The translations under genes and the position numbers were made by a program. The notes beneath the pieces were generated by a model. That model was not told where the DNA came from, made no database searches, and was given only the letters and a program-made list of their open reading frames with translations. A stretch of 64,000 bases of DNA from Whalleya microplaca (lineage: Eukaryota; Ascomycota; Sordariomycetes; Xylariales; Xylariaceae): assembly GCA_022497155.1 (NCBI GenBank), contig MU385742.1:372001-436000 (forward strand), read 5' to 3'. Every line of letters begins with the position of its first letter. The stretch's first letter is position 1. This document shows, piece by piece, positions 10,001-19,664 of this stretch.

Positions 10001-12338
10001 CCTGCAGGATATTCACGAGCAATCGGTTGCGGGAATATCACATGAGCACTTCGGCCTACAGCATATCCGACGTCTGAGTCCAGATGCTCGTGAAGCTTGC
10101 GAACTGAGAACTGGCATAGTGTTGCATCCTAGCGCTGACCCGGAGATACCTGCTGAGAGTGACAAACAACCAGCGGATAGCTTTGTTCCTGCCGGTGACG
10201 CGGAAGCTGCAGAGGAGGCACTCAAGTTCAACACATACGCTCTCATGCTGGTGTGTTCCTTAGACCCTCAGGGCTACCTAATAATGGCGAGCTTCGACTC
10301 TAAAACGGTGACGAGTCCACAGCTTGAGAGAATGCTTAAGCAGCTTGGACGGATCACACAACAATTCGTTGAGCAGCCCGATATGAAATGCAGCCAAATT
10401 CAATTACTTACAGAAGAAGATGAGTCCCAGCTTCAGGCTCTGAGCGAGGTCGGTGCGAAGAGTCCTGCTGTGGCAGCTTTGCTTCCACCTGACAGTGGAA
10501 CAACCGAGACATGGGTTGTTAACCCGTCCGATCCGGAACGACTTCTCCCTCTTGGTGCCGTCGGAGAACTCCTAGTGCGGTGCTCAGGTGACACAGGCTT
10601 AGAAACGGTACCAGGTGTCAAAGGGGTCGAGGAGAGTCAAACCGGTAGAATATACAGAACTGGTAAACTTGCACAATATGAAGCAAACGGTACCATCACT
10701 CTTGTTGAAAGAACAAGCCTTGTCGAGGCATCTGTCACTGTCACGCGGAAAAAGCATGTCTCGGCCACCTCTGCGAAGCAAAAGAGTCTACGGCAAACCT
10801 GGAGTCGTATCCTAGCCATCGGCGAGGATGAAATTGGACTTAACGACAGCTTCTTCCAGCTTGGGGGCGACTCCATTGGGGCGATGAAGCTAGTGTCAGA
10901 GCTTCGAGCTAAAGGGCTAGAATTGACCGTGCCCGACATCTTCAAGCACAGGACATTGTACGATATGGCGAAGGTTCTTAAGGAACGTAAACAAGTAACG
11001 TCAGGGCCTGTTGAAGAGCCAGCATCTACCTTTTCACTGCTTGACGTTTCTGACGTGGAAAAATATATCGCTGAATCAGTTCGCCCAAGCCTCGCGCGCA
11101 ACGACTGGACAATTCAAGATATCTATCCAGCACGGCCATTACAACAAGTCGCAGTTAAAGGTACCACCCAATTGCCTCGATATTCTTCACGGTATGAGTT
11201 GTTCCATTTCAATGGAGATGTCAACAGAGAAACGCTTTTCAGGAGTAGTCAAGAACTAGTAGCTCGTAACGAAATTCTGCGAACAGTCTTTGTGGAGGAT
11301 GCTAGCAAATGCTTTGGAGTTGTCCTCAAAGAACTGGTAGTTGCCATCGACGAACACCAAACCGAGGAAGACCTAGAGTCATTCACTCACAAGCTGTGCG
11401 ACACTGATATCAACGAGGATATACCCCTGGGCTCGTCATTCGTCAAGTTCATATTCGTTCAAGGCGCGAACAATCAAAGCTGTCTCATGCTCCGCATCTC
11501 ACACGCCCAGTACGATGAGATATGTCTAACAGGCCTCCTGCGTCAACTTGCAGCACTGTACGACGGGCTACCTACCACAGATTCGGCTCCATTCTCATCT
11601 TTCGTCTACCACGTAGTCAAGAAGAGCATTCCTCAAAGCATCTTCTACTGGCGCGACTTGCTGAAGGACAGCTCACTGACCGTCCTTCGTCCGGACATAC
11701 CCCTGACTTCTAAGACCCCAGCCTCTATCACTCGAACCATCGACATCTCGTCGCGGCTTAGGGATATCACCATCGCAACGCTTCCAACTGCCGCCTGGGC
11801 GCTCTGCCTCGCCCGCCGTCTGGCGCTCCGCGACGTCGTCTTCGGCGAAGTCGTCAGTGGGCGCAACATCGATCTACCGCACGCCGACGCCGTCATGGGC
11901 CCGACGTGGCAGTACGTGCCGGTGCGCGTGCAGTTCGCCGAAGACTGGACGGCGCTCGACCTGCTCCAGCACGTGCAGCTCCAGCACATCTCCAGCGCGC
12001 AGCACGAGTCCATGGGCCTCACCGAGATCGTGCGCAACTGCACCGACTGGCCGGAAACCGTCGACTGGTTCGACTCCGTCGTGCACCAGGACGTCTACCA
12101 TGTCGAGCAGCTGCGCTTCGCTAGCGCGGATTGCAGACTCGAGACCGTGTACCCCCACCTCGAGCCCCTGCGCGAGTGGAAGATGCAGGCATTCGTTAAT
12201 GGTGATAACATGACACTGGAGATTGTCACGTTTAGAGATTGGATCGGAGCTGCCGCGGAGTTGCTCGAAGAGTTAGGGGAGATTGTAGATTCGTTAGTGA
12301 GAAGGCCGAACGAGCGGGTTTTCAAGGATAATGTATAA
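7026..12338 (+). CDS. nonribosomal peptide synthetase, A-T-C-(degenerate A)-T-C; NPS6/SidD-type siderophore synthetase candidate
   Basis: One intronless frame of 1770 residues. The frame stays open to a GTG at 7008, but the first ATG is at 7026. Domains: adenylation about 45-560 (FTSGSTGKPKG near 210, GRLYKTGDLVRY, RGDQQVKLRGQRIEL); thiolation with GGDS Ser634; condensation with intact HHALYDG at 836; a remnant of a second adenylation domain (about 1160-1230); thiolation with GGDS Ser1283; and a terminal condensation domain whose HHxxxDG is degenerate (SHAQYDE, about 1492). There is no thioesterase or reductase domain. This order, including the vestigial second A domain, is that of NPS6/SidD, which join N5-acyl-N5-hydroxyornithines into fusarinine- or coprogen-type extracellular siderophores. 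The upstream iron-type GATA motifs agree. None of the acyltransferase, transporter or esterase genes that accompany sidD in Aspergillus is adjacent. The product is inferred; another two-module peptide is possible. Confidence 0.8.
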   Translation: MSVVTSPTAAIHTPSLHPDECDASGHLSTPPTDVEEEGLTAEQLEQIWSWNTPVPETLRTCMHTLVTEQAKKDPSRTAVNSWDGTFTYQDVDLKSDQFAAHLVSVGVKIGLIVPLCFEKSRWTVVAVLAVMKAGGAFALMDPSQPEGRLRTIVEQTGATTIVTSKLQENLGRRIASNKTHITLSNEEFGSYDTSPKLSVVPSYANLYIQFTSGSTGKPKGCVITHENYTSGAVPRSSAVGYSAHSRVLDFASYAFDVCIDCMLCTLSVGGCLCIPSDADRVNDLSGAIRKMNVNMAHMTPSVARVLDPDIIPSLEVLGLGGEAISAGDATAWSRNTKVINAYGPSECTVGCAVNSDVGAESHKGHVSIGRGVGGSLWIVDPANHDRLMPIDSIGELLVEGPIVGPGYLDDPVKTAEVFINDPKWLLVGSPKHKGRLGRLYKTGDLVRYDPDGTIVFVGRGDQQVKLRGQRIELAEIEYNMRDQLPPGARVVAEVIKPGGPAGEQTLVAFIAERAGLVSDSEPLLGSFSPQVQDALANMNSILSEHLPIYMVPAAYIPLQIMPLLVSAKTDRKRLRELGLSLSRKDIAGFAALTVPRKEPSTAMEKKLAQLWGRVIGPDVEIGAHDNFFNLGGDSLRAMKLVAEARTQDVSITVADILSNPVLSDMAVVARPYSGDANVDIPAFSLLDDQWSEDAARRDCADLCDLDPSKIEDVYPCTPLQEGLMALSAKVSEAYVAQRVVEFADETAAQNLLKAFELASADCPILRTRIVQVPGHGLMQVVIKDSFDYHWLTGQSLNDYLVQDRSNPVQLGKALVRYGVIVNEKKTGKAHFVLTMHHALYDGWSMPLVVERVNRAYNNLKTERPAGFKHFIKYLENMNREESEVYWRERLQGANGKQFPVLPFSGYQQQADSLLEHYVQTGKPNSGITLATIIRGAWALLVSSYTASNDVVFGETLTGRNAPIPGVEEIEGPMIATIPVRITIDSTATVKEYLQDIHEQSVAGISHEHFGLQHIRRLSPDAREACELRTGIVLHPSADPEIPAESDKQPADSFVPAGDAEAAEEALKFNTYALMLVCSLDPQGYLIMASFDSKTVTSPQLERMLKQLGRITQQFVEQPDMKCSQIQLLTEEDESQLQALSEVGAKSPAVAALLPPDSGTTETWVVNPSDPERLLPLGAVGELLVRCSGDTGLETVPGVKGVEESQTGRIYRTGKLAQYEANGTITLVERTSLVEASVTVTRKKHVSATSAKQKSLRQTWSRILAIGEDEIGLNDSFFQLGGDSIGAMKLVSELRAKGLELTVPDIFKHRTLYDMAKVLKERKQVTSGPVEEPASTFSLLDVSDVEKYIAESVRPSLARNDWTIQDIYPARPLQQVAVKGTTQLPRYSSRYELFHFNGDVNRETLFRSSQELVARNEILRTVFVEDASKCFGVVLKELVVAIDEHQTEEDLESFTHKLCDTDINEDIPLGSSFVKFIFVQGANNQSCLMLRISHAQYDEICLTGLLRQLAALYDGLPTTDSAPFSSFVYHVVKKSIPQSIFYWRDLLKDSSLTVLRPDIPLTSKTPASITRTIDISSRLRDITIATLPTAAWALCLARRLALRDVVFGEVVSGRNIDLPHADAVMGPTWQYVPVRVQFAEDWTALDLLQHVQLQHISSAQHESMGLTEIVRNCTDWPETVDWFDSVVHQDVYHVEQLRFASADCRLETVYPHLEPLREWKMQAFVNGDNMTLEIVTFRDWIGAAAELLEELGEIVDSLVRRPNERVFKDNV
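10503..10715 (+). other. remnant of a second adenylation domain inside the synthetase
   Basis: Residues about 1160-1230 of the synthetase read TETWVVNPSDPERLLPLGAV, GELLVR, GRIYRTGKLAQY and ANGTITLVER. They align with the first A domain's SLWIVDPANHDRLMPIDSI, GELLVE, GRLYKTGDLVRY and PDGTIVFVGR. The ATP-binding, acceptor and lysine cores are gone, so it cannot activate a substrate. It is a linker derived from an A domain, as described for NPS6 ('partial A'). Confidence 0.75.
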
Positions 12339-12729
12339 ACTTGCTTCCGAAAATGGTTGATAGTGTGTCGGTTACCTTAGCTCTAGGTATGATGGGTGGG
12401 TACATTTGAGAAGTCAGATTTTGCTGATACTTGGGTATTGTCTTCGGATTTGTTTTATGGATCTTGATTATGTTAGTTTCTTAGCCCTGTAGTTAGTTTT
12501 ATTTTTTATAAGGACGGTTGTATAGAGACCTAGTGTTATCTAGTACGATGCATAGAAGGCAACGAAGTTGCATATGATTCTGTATGAAGGTTCTGCATTG
12601 CATGTTGCTAATAGTAGCTAATATTCACGTCGAAGGTAATGTATATACACTGATATGTACAATCGTATTCAGGGGTAATTCTATCCGCTGAAGTTCTGTC
12701 AGACTTCTGCCCCCAGTATCAAGACTTCC
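12339..12729. other. convergent spacer between synthetase and esterase
   Basis: This 391-bp AT-rich spacer lies between two genes that end towards each other. It presumably holds both 3' UTRs. I see no further gene. Confidence 0.6.
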
Positions 12730-13703
12730 TCAAATACCGAAGAACTCTAGATCATCATCACCTCGGATCGGGACAGTGTGGCCGACCCCATTGGCATAAA
12801 CACCCGTTAGATGATCGCCGTAGACATAAGTAGTGTAACCGCTCTCGGGCGTGTTGGCCGTAGTCGTCTCGGGCGCGGTGTCGTCGTACCCAAATACGCC
12901 GGCCCACTGTTTAATGGTCTCGTTGTAGTTCGGAGCGGCGAGCGTGGTGTCGGCGCTTCCGTGATAGATCTGCATCCTGGGGCGAGGTCCGTCGTAGTCA
13001 GGGTACATGTCCAGAACCACCTGGCCCCATGCCTCGGCAGTAGCGGTGGACTGCCCAGTCGCGCACGAGCTATTCCAAGCGTCGGTGCCGCCTGAGGAGG
13101 ATACGAAGCAGCCCGCTGGAACCCCGGAGTAGACGATGCCGGCGGCGAATAGCTCGGGATAGGTAGCAGCCAGCACATTCTAGGATGCCCACCGTCAATC
13201 AATCGTTCACTTAATATGATGATAGGGCTTCTACTCACGGTCATCATGGCACCAGACGAAGAGCCAGTCACGAACACCTTGGTTGCGTCGCCTCCGTATT
13301 TGTCTAGGGTGTAGTAGACCATATTGGCAATGGAGTTGCTGTCGCCGGTGCCATTATGTGTCAGCGCGCTCTTTGAGGAGACATCCCAGCAGGTGCCGCT
13401 GTATGGTGACTCCGGATAGATAACGATGAAGCCGTTGGTATCGGCGAGCTGCGCGTAAGGGCTGCCGGTATAATACGCTTGCGCGGTTCCCGTGCAGTAG
13501 TGGATGGCCACAATTATCGGCGGGCTCTCAGCCAGCGTGTCGGGGACGTAGATGTACATCTTCGTGTTGGACGGGTTGTCGCCGAAGCCCGTGACCTGTT
13601 CGAGCGAAGCCCGGGCCTGTAGCAGAGCCGGCTCTTTTGCCGGCATTGCGCTTGCGGCGCCGGCCAATGCCAAGGCAGCGGAGATCTGAGAGAGTACCTT
13701 CAT
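12730..13703 (-). CDS. axeA: secreted acetylxylan esterase (CE1, PHB-depolymerase-like fold)
   Basis: A 304-residue protein from two exons (13703-13239 and 13179-12730) separated by a 59-nt intron with GTGAGT donor; the join reads GAMMT-NVLAATYPE. It has a signal peptide (MKVLSQISAALALAGAASA). The alpha/beta-hydrolase nucleophile elbow is GSSSG with Ser149, and the catalytic His is in GVGHTVP (His289); the Asp lies in the intervening region. Length and motifs match fungal AxeA-type enzymes that remove acetyl groups from xylan outside the cell. There is no cellulose-binding module. A related feruloyl esterase specificity cannot be excluded. A GGCTAA hexamer, the core of the XlnR xylanase regulator site, lies at 14090-14095, about 390 bp upstream, but a hexamer is weak evidence. 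Confidence 0.9.
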
Positions 13704-16034
13704 CGCTATGGCTTCGGTGTCGATATTAAGAGAGATGTCTATTTGCTAGTTTTCCTGGTCCAGACTGGCGTTCTTGCGAAGCAATTTGCGTCAATATATA
13801 CTGCTCTCGGTTTGGCGACGGACTGCTACGTCCCGTCCTGATAAGACTTCCTTTGCTCCGTCGAGAGAGTAGTATTGGATAACACAACTTGATTCTCTGT
13901 TGCTCTAGGAATTCGCATTTATCCGGCGGGCCTCAAGCCACGACTAACCATCAAACCGAGATTCATAGATACCACATAACCTAGACCATTTCTAGCATTG
14001 TTCGCATCCTGGGTAACTCTTTCCTACTGATGGGAAGTTATAGAAGATCTTGACGCAGTAGAGCGCGCACATGGGAGGAGGTTTGTAATGGCTAATGTGA
14101 CAGCATACAACGGTAATTTACCGGTGACGAAGCCTTTCTGGAAGGTACCCAACCATAGCATCAGCAAGCTCGTGTGGGGTCATGGTCTGAATGCAACATG
14201 GCAGATGCAGGACGTGATAATTTCTCTAAAATGACTATGCATGATGGGATGTATTGTAAGTGGGCATGGCTTAGAGGAAGTGCGAAATCTTGCCTCCAAA
14301 TAGTCCACGTAATATGGATAAATTAATGAATACTCTATTCCAAACCGAATCGTTGATATTCAGTGTTTCCTAAGGTTATGGGATCAATTATGTTGGACTG
14401 AATCTCTGTTAGATCGTGACGTCTTTATTAAACTGACGTCCTGTTAACCTGGTTTGGCTTTGCTTATATTGCTAAATATTAAACTGATGAAGCCCACAAG
14501 TATTAGTAGAACAAAAATAGAAATGATAGTTAAACAAAAGAGGAAGACGGAATGATTAGTTTGAAGAACGATCTGGAGTCTGTGATCCAAGTCCATAGCA
14601 CTAGTAGATCAATTTCTCTGGAAGACTTTCATTAAGATCATTAGGTTAGCATAGTGTCTACGTCTTCTAACCTTCACCTCAATGAGCTTGTAATGGTGGA
14701 CTGCAACTTATCATCGTCACAACTAAAAGGATCAAAACCATCACTGTTGGTCGTATGTGTCAGCTACAAATCGTTGCGAGAATGGATATTATTTCTGGCA
14801 TACGAAGCTTCCAGACTCTCATGGCAATGGGTTCCTAGTCATCGGCCAGTAAGGACCAACGAACCGGCACTGAAGGCGACGGCGGTGGAGTATATAGACT
14901 ACGTAATATCGCCGTATGCGGGTTATGATACGCTCACATCCAATAGGTACTAGGGTCAAAGATCCATGACAGTTCACGCTTATTCCTCGAGTGCTGTTAA
15001 GCTGATGTCGGCGGCCTTCTCACCATTTGGGAAATAAGACTCATCGAGGTTATTAAGTCACCTCCAGTGGCTTTTACCTCATACTTAGTGGAACAGCTGA
15101 TACTCTCAGGTTGGGTCCAAGTGGCAATGACGTCTTTTAAAAGTAGAAATCGTAGTTTTCATGAAGGAGCACGCTGCATGTAATTATATCCGACTAGACA
15201 GTTTCAAGTGTGAAAAGATCTAAATGTCCAAGCACAACAGTATGCAATGATCATAGTTAGGCTGCATCCAAGTCGCTCGCCGGAAATTGCGGCAAGGAGA
15301 AGAAGATAAGGGGTATATATAAGGGGTCTATGATACATAAAATCTACAGACGATGCTTTGTAGCCGTTGGCTTCTACGCGGCTGAGTACCACTGTCTTTG
15401 AGGCTAGAGGCTCGAGAGCTTCGCAAGCCGCGCTTCGCTCCTCATTCGAAACTGGACTCAGCCAAACATCACCATCCGGGTTCTAAAGCACGTATTGTGG
15501 ATGTCTATTGATGTGGATTGGGCCGTAGACCAAGTCGGAAATGGTACCTATGTCCCCATACCAGGATATGATAGCGAGTAAGATTGGAATAAGTTGCTCT
15601 CTTTTATTTGATACATTGAAAGGGAACCAGGAAACAGCGATTTTTGCGTATTAGTAGGCATTGGCGACGTACTGTATACTTGTCGCACTGGGCCAGTGGT
15701 TCTGACACACGCTTGAGACAGTTTGATGCAGAGAAGTCGGTGTCAGCCCTATTGACGTGATACGTAGCCAATAATATTGGAACAATTGATTAATGATATT
15801 TCTCAAGTGTAATCAAAATGCGGTAGGGTTTGGAATTTTTTGATTTGATTTAAGTTGTTGAGCTCCAAAATATGTGATAGGGTGGATATAACCTCTGAAA
15901 ACAAAATATACATCAACACCAACTGACTAACAACCAGCAAATTTCAACATGGCCATCCAAAATATAATTGTAGCATATGTAAATGCGTAGGATTACGCCT
16001 AGTCGGCCGTAGAAACATCACATCATAACTTCGC
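13704..16034. other. gene-free spacer, 2.3 kb
   Basis: It contains the esterase promoter (first few hundred bases) and the 3' side of the membrane-protein gene. Open frames such as 14654-14953 (+) and 15204-15392 (-) have no recognisable motifs. Composition is AT-rich with many stops in all frames. Confidence 0.55.
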
Positions 16035-17051
16035 TCAGATTCTGGCCGAATATGGTGTGCCGTTAGTTCTCGCCTTCCTGCTGCGGTACGAGTCGCGGAA
16101 GCGGTATCGCTCGTACGTGCCGAACCCGTAGAACGCAACTCCAATTCCCAGCCAGATACTAGTGATGATCAGACCGATTGGGAAAATCATAATCTGGGCC
16201 CCAGGGAGGACGAAGGCAACTTCGCCGCTCTTTAGTTGCGCAGTTACATTCTCGACTGCCAGAGAAGCAAGCGCAAAGTCGGACATAACCACCTCACTGG
16301 AGAAGACGCCATTGACAAAGGCTGCCTCGTTCGACGAGACGTTCGTGGTGGCAGGCTGGCCTCCGACGTTCTTTCCGGTCAATGTGACAGTGGGCATCAC
16401 TAAGGCCTCCAGTACACCCCTATGATATTGTGAGCAACAAGCGCATAAAGCCTTACTAATTGGAAGGTTTCTCAGTTCTTACATTGTCATAGGCTGATTC
16501 ATTTGAGCCTTGTCTATTTGGCCCACAAACAAATACGTTTGCAGAAGAGAAGGGGTTGAACTTTGCCGTCGAACTAATGAATCCGCAAATCCCCTTGCAT
16601 TTAACTGCTGGCTGACTGGCGAGACCGAAGCTCCGTTATACGAAAGCCCGACAGAGATGTCAGCCGGAGGGATACCGGCGAACTCTCCGGATGGTGCCGA
16701 TATTTGGAAGAGTCGTAGATCTGCCATGAAAGTTCCGGCATTCGTATCGAGGGTAGGTAGATTATAGCAAATCGCCGTTCCTGACGGATTGGAGGCGGCC
16801 GTGAGCTGTGATAGTACTTGCATACAGGCGGCTGACGTGTCTGCGTTCCATGTGGTCATATTCAATTGACTAGCCGCCGCTTGTTGGTCCTGGGTCTGCC
16901 TTCTTTCCACTATGTGGTCCGCCATATCGTCCAATCTCGTTTCCAGTCCCCTTGCGCCAGGAGCATCCAGCATGCCCTCCATACGACCATCAATACCAGC
17001 GAATGCTGGGGCTGCAAATAGCGATGTCATGGCCGCTGTAATCCAAATCAT
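16035..17051 (-). CDS. single-pass membrane protein of unknown function
   Basis: A 317-residue protein from two exons (17051-16483 and 16419-16035). The intron has a GTAAGA donor and TAG acceptor and splits a Met codon (MNQPMT-M-GVLEALVMP). The N-terminus (MIWITAAMTSLFAAPAFAG) is a signal peptide. The body is a Ser/Thr/Asn-rich extracellular or lumenal region with several NxS/T sequons and two RRQ sites that could be cut by a Kex2-type protease. A hydrophobic segment near residues 264-288 (PIGLIITSIWLGIGVAFYGF) is followed by a basic tail rich in Arg and Tyr. This implies type I topology, with a short cytosolic tail. I do not recognise the family; it resembles uncharacterised conserved fungal proteins. 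Gene structure is better supported than function. Confidence 0.75.
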
Positions 17052-19660
17052 CCTGTCGATATCGTTTCGTCCGTCGCTCTAAATTAGTACCAAGGGCAAA
17101 GGCCGAGTATTATATATGCCCAACACAACGAGTCCGACCGGCGGGTAAAGCACTTCAAGTATATATATAAAGAATGTATATGTCGTCCTTCGTCTCGTAG
17201 CTGCTCGACTCGATTATGAGCGCGAAGGCTAGATCAGCGACGATCAAGTGTAAGATCTAGTGAGTGGAAGGAATGCGAAGAGGGGTCCTGCCCGTGATAG
17301 GGAAGGGTATGTATGTTTTGTTCCGATCAACGAGGGTGCATACTAGTGGGAGAAGCGAAGAAAGAAGAAGAGAGAACAGGCGACGGATATCATTAGGCAC
17401 AGAGAGGTTCACAGGGATCCATGGGAAAGACCCGCTATAGTCAAGGGGGGCATAATACAACGGGGGCTCTTGAATCGATCGCGCGATGGTGGGTCGAACG
17501 ATCTGGTTCCTGGTGGCTCAGACAGTTCAAGTTCAAGATGGTTCTCTATTAGTACATACACGTATGTAGACATGAGATCAGATTTGAGAATTCGACATGC
17601 AGCCTTCGTCAAACGAGATTCATCTAGGTCTCAACACGAGCTGGAACGAGGAGCTCCCAGCCCAATGGTGCCATGAGGAATAGATACAAACGTATGTACC
17701 TATTCTACAGAGAGACAGGAGTCGAGAACGTTGCGTCAAAGCAAATGTGGAGTCTAATGAAGCTTAGCATTGGATACATGTTGTATGGGGGCGACCAGTA
17801 TCGAGCAGATTCAGGGGATGGATGCTACTGTGCAATACGCGGTGTTCTCGTTGTATGTATGTACGCGTAGATTGCACATGCTACCCTACCACATACCGTA
17901 CAGTACATACATGCAGCTGAAAAAATAGGTATAATATGAATTATTACAGGGCAATGGCACAGCATGACGGTTGGACATCCTGTCGCGTGTCGGATCGACT
18001 GACGATGTAACGAGAATGAAGACGGTCAGGTTTCGAGGGGCCAGCGGGAGTTGAGACAAAGCGCCGGGCATTGTTGGCCAATCGGGCGGTCGCCTCTGGT
18101 GCTGTTCGCTACCTAACTGTTCCATACATGTAGCGCGTTGGAACCCCTATTATCCCTGTCGACACCAGTTGAGCCTCGAAGGCCCCCCCGGTCTTGTGTC
18201 ACAACCTGGTAGCCAAGCACCGACCCTGCCGACTTACCGTGAGGCACGGGCCTAGCCCCTCTGAAGAACCTACTGCGTACCTGCCAAGACCGGCCTACGA
18301 ACCTATCAAAGGCTCTCTCATTCTCTTATTATTGCAGGCTGTTTTTCTGCAGCGCTTAATACCTGCATGTGATGTGTCGATGACCCTTGATAAAGTAGAG
18401 GCGCCAAACTCAACCCATCTAGCAGACGTACTATATACGGAGTATAAGTATGATTGTTGATAATTGATGTGTAGTCAGGCTCCTTCTTGCATTTAGCTCC
18501 TCACTCATCCTTCGAAGCATAATACCCAACATAACCAATAGCCCCTACACGTACTCCGTATGTATACCTAGGATGGTTCGTCGATGGATGCCGAGACCAG
18601 GTCGACTGTGTAAACTGTATGAGCAATTGATATGAGGGACTGCTTAGCCGCAGCGCGCTTGTCGTTTCATCCTTCTTCTGTATTAGGCAATCCGTCAGAA
18701 CCCAGTTCGTATAATTCCGATGCAGGCCTCAATCCTTCTTTAGAGGCTGAACCAACACGAGTGGTTCCTACAACGACAAAAACATACGTTCAGGTCCTCG
18801 TCGTAATCCTCTTGACTAGGATGCAAATTACCGATCGAATGGTTCTCTAAATAGAGTGCAAAAGCTGTCGACCTCATACAGTACTTTCGTTTCAATGCTG
18901 GCTGTATCGGAAGCCCTGCAGCGCTCCCTGGTTCCAGGTTTGAACGCCACAATACGTTTCTAGTTAACATTATAACGACATGCCAAAGAATGATACAGTC
19001 AAGTTCAAGCGAGCAGTCCTGTGTGTCACTGAGTTTAATATTTCGTGACTTGCGAAGATCTAAAGATCTGCTTGTACAAGGATAAAAGCAGCTCCTTCCA
19101 TATTGTCATATGTATATCTTGTTAAATATTATCTTGTTCCTAACTGTTACTCTGCCGAATACACTAATCACTACTTCTCTTATAAGATGAAGACTACATG
19201 TACAAAGTCCAAAATCTTCTCAGTTACCACTGATATTTAACTCCATTCCATGATCTGGCACAATGATAGATAAGGCACTATACGCCCAAGTGCGAAATCA
19301 ACAGGCGTTCTCTAGATCCGATTCAAGAGCTTCCAGGTGAAGAGAACAGTCAATAGGCGGAGCCACGTCCCCCATCATGACCTGTTTGTGATGAATACCA
19401 CTGATGAGTTGGGTGAAGTATATTCCAAATACCAGGTATATTCGATGTATGTGGTACCTAACGAACTTCAAGTTCGAAGATAGGTTTATGCTTGCGGTGA
19501 AGTTTGCTCGGGCTAAAACGCCAGATATGTGTACATAGTGCTTTCCTATGTTCCGCGCCTGAACAGGTCCCTGAATATGCGCTCAGGGCATGACTAGGGG
19601 AAGCCCATATCATCGAAGATGCGGGCCAAAGAAGTCTAAACGAATGTAGTCAACATTCGT
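17052..19660. other. gene-free spacer, 2.6 kb
   Basis: It lies between the membrane-protein start and the end of the glycosyltransferase gene. Short frames at 17257-17612, 17886-18125 and 18740-18970 are unsupported. A run of alternating TA/GTATA sequence occurs near 17160-17185. Confidence 0.55.
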
Positions 19661-19664
19661 TTAG
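19636..19664. repeat. perfect 12-bp inverted repeat (hairpin) over the glycosyltransferase stop codon
   Basis: CTAAACGAATGT (19636-19647), loop AGTCA, then ACATTCGTTTAG (19653-19664). The two arms are perfectly complementary. The right arm contains the minus-strand stop codon (19663-19661), so in the mRNA the stem would begin at the stop codon and extend into the 3' UTR. Confidence 0.85.

Noticed and set aside
10503..10715. A second functional adenylation domain in the synthetase
   Set aside because: Only about 70 residues of A-domain-like sequence remain and the ATP-binding cores are absent.
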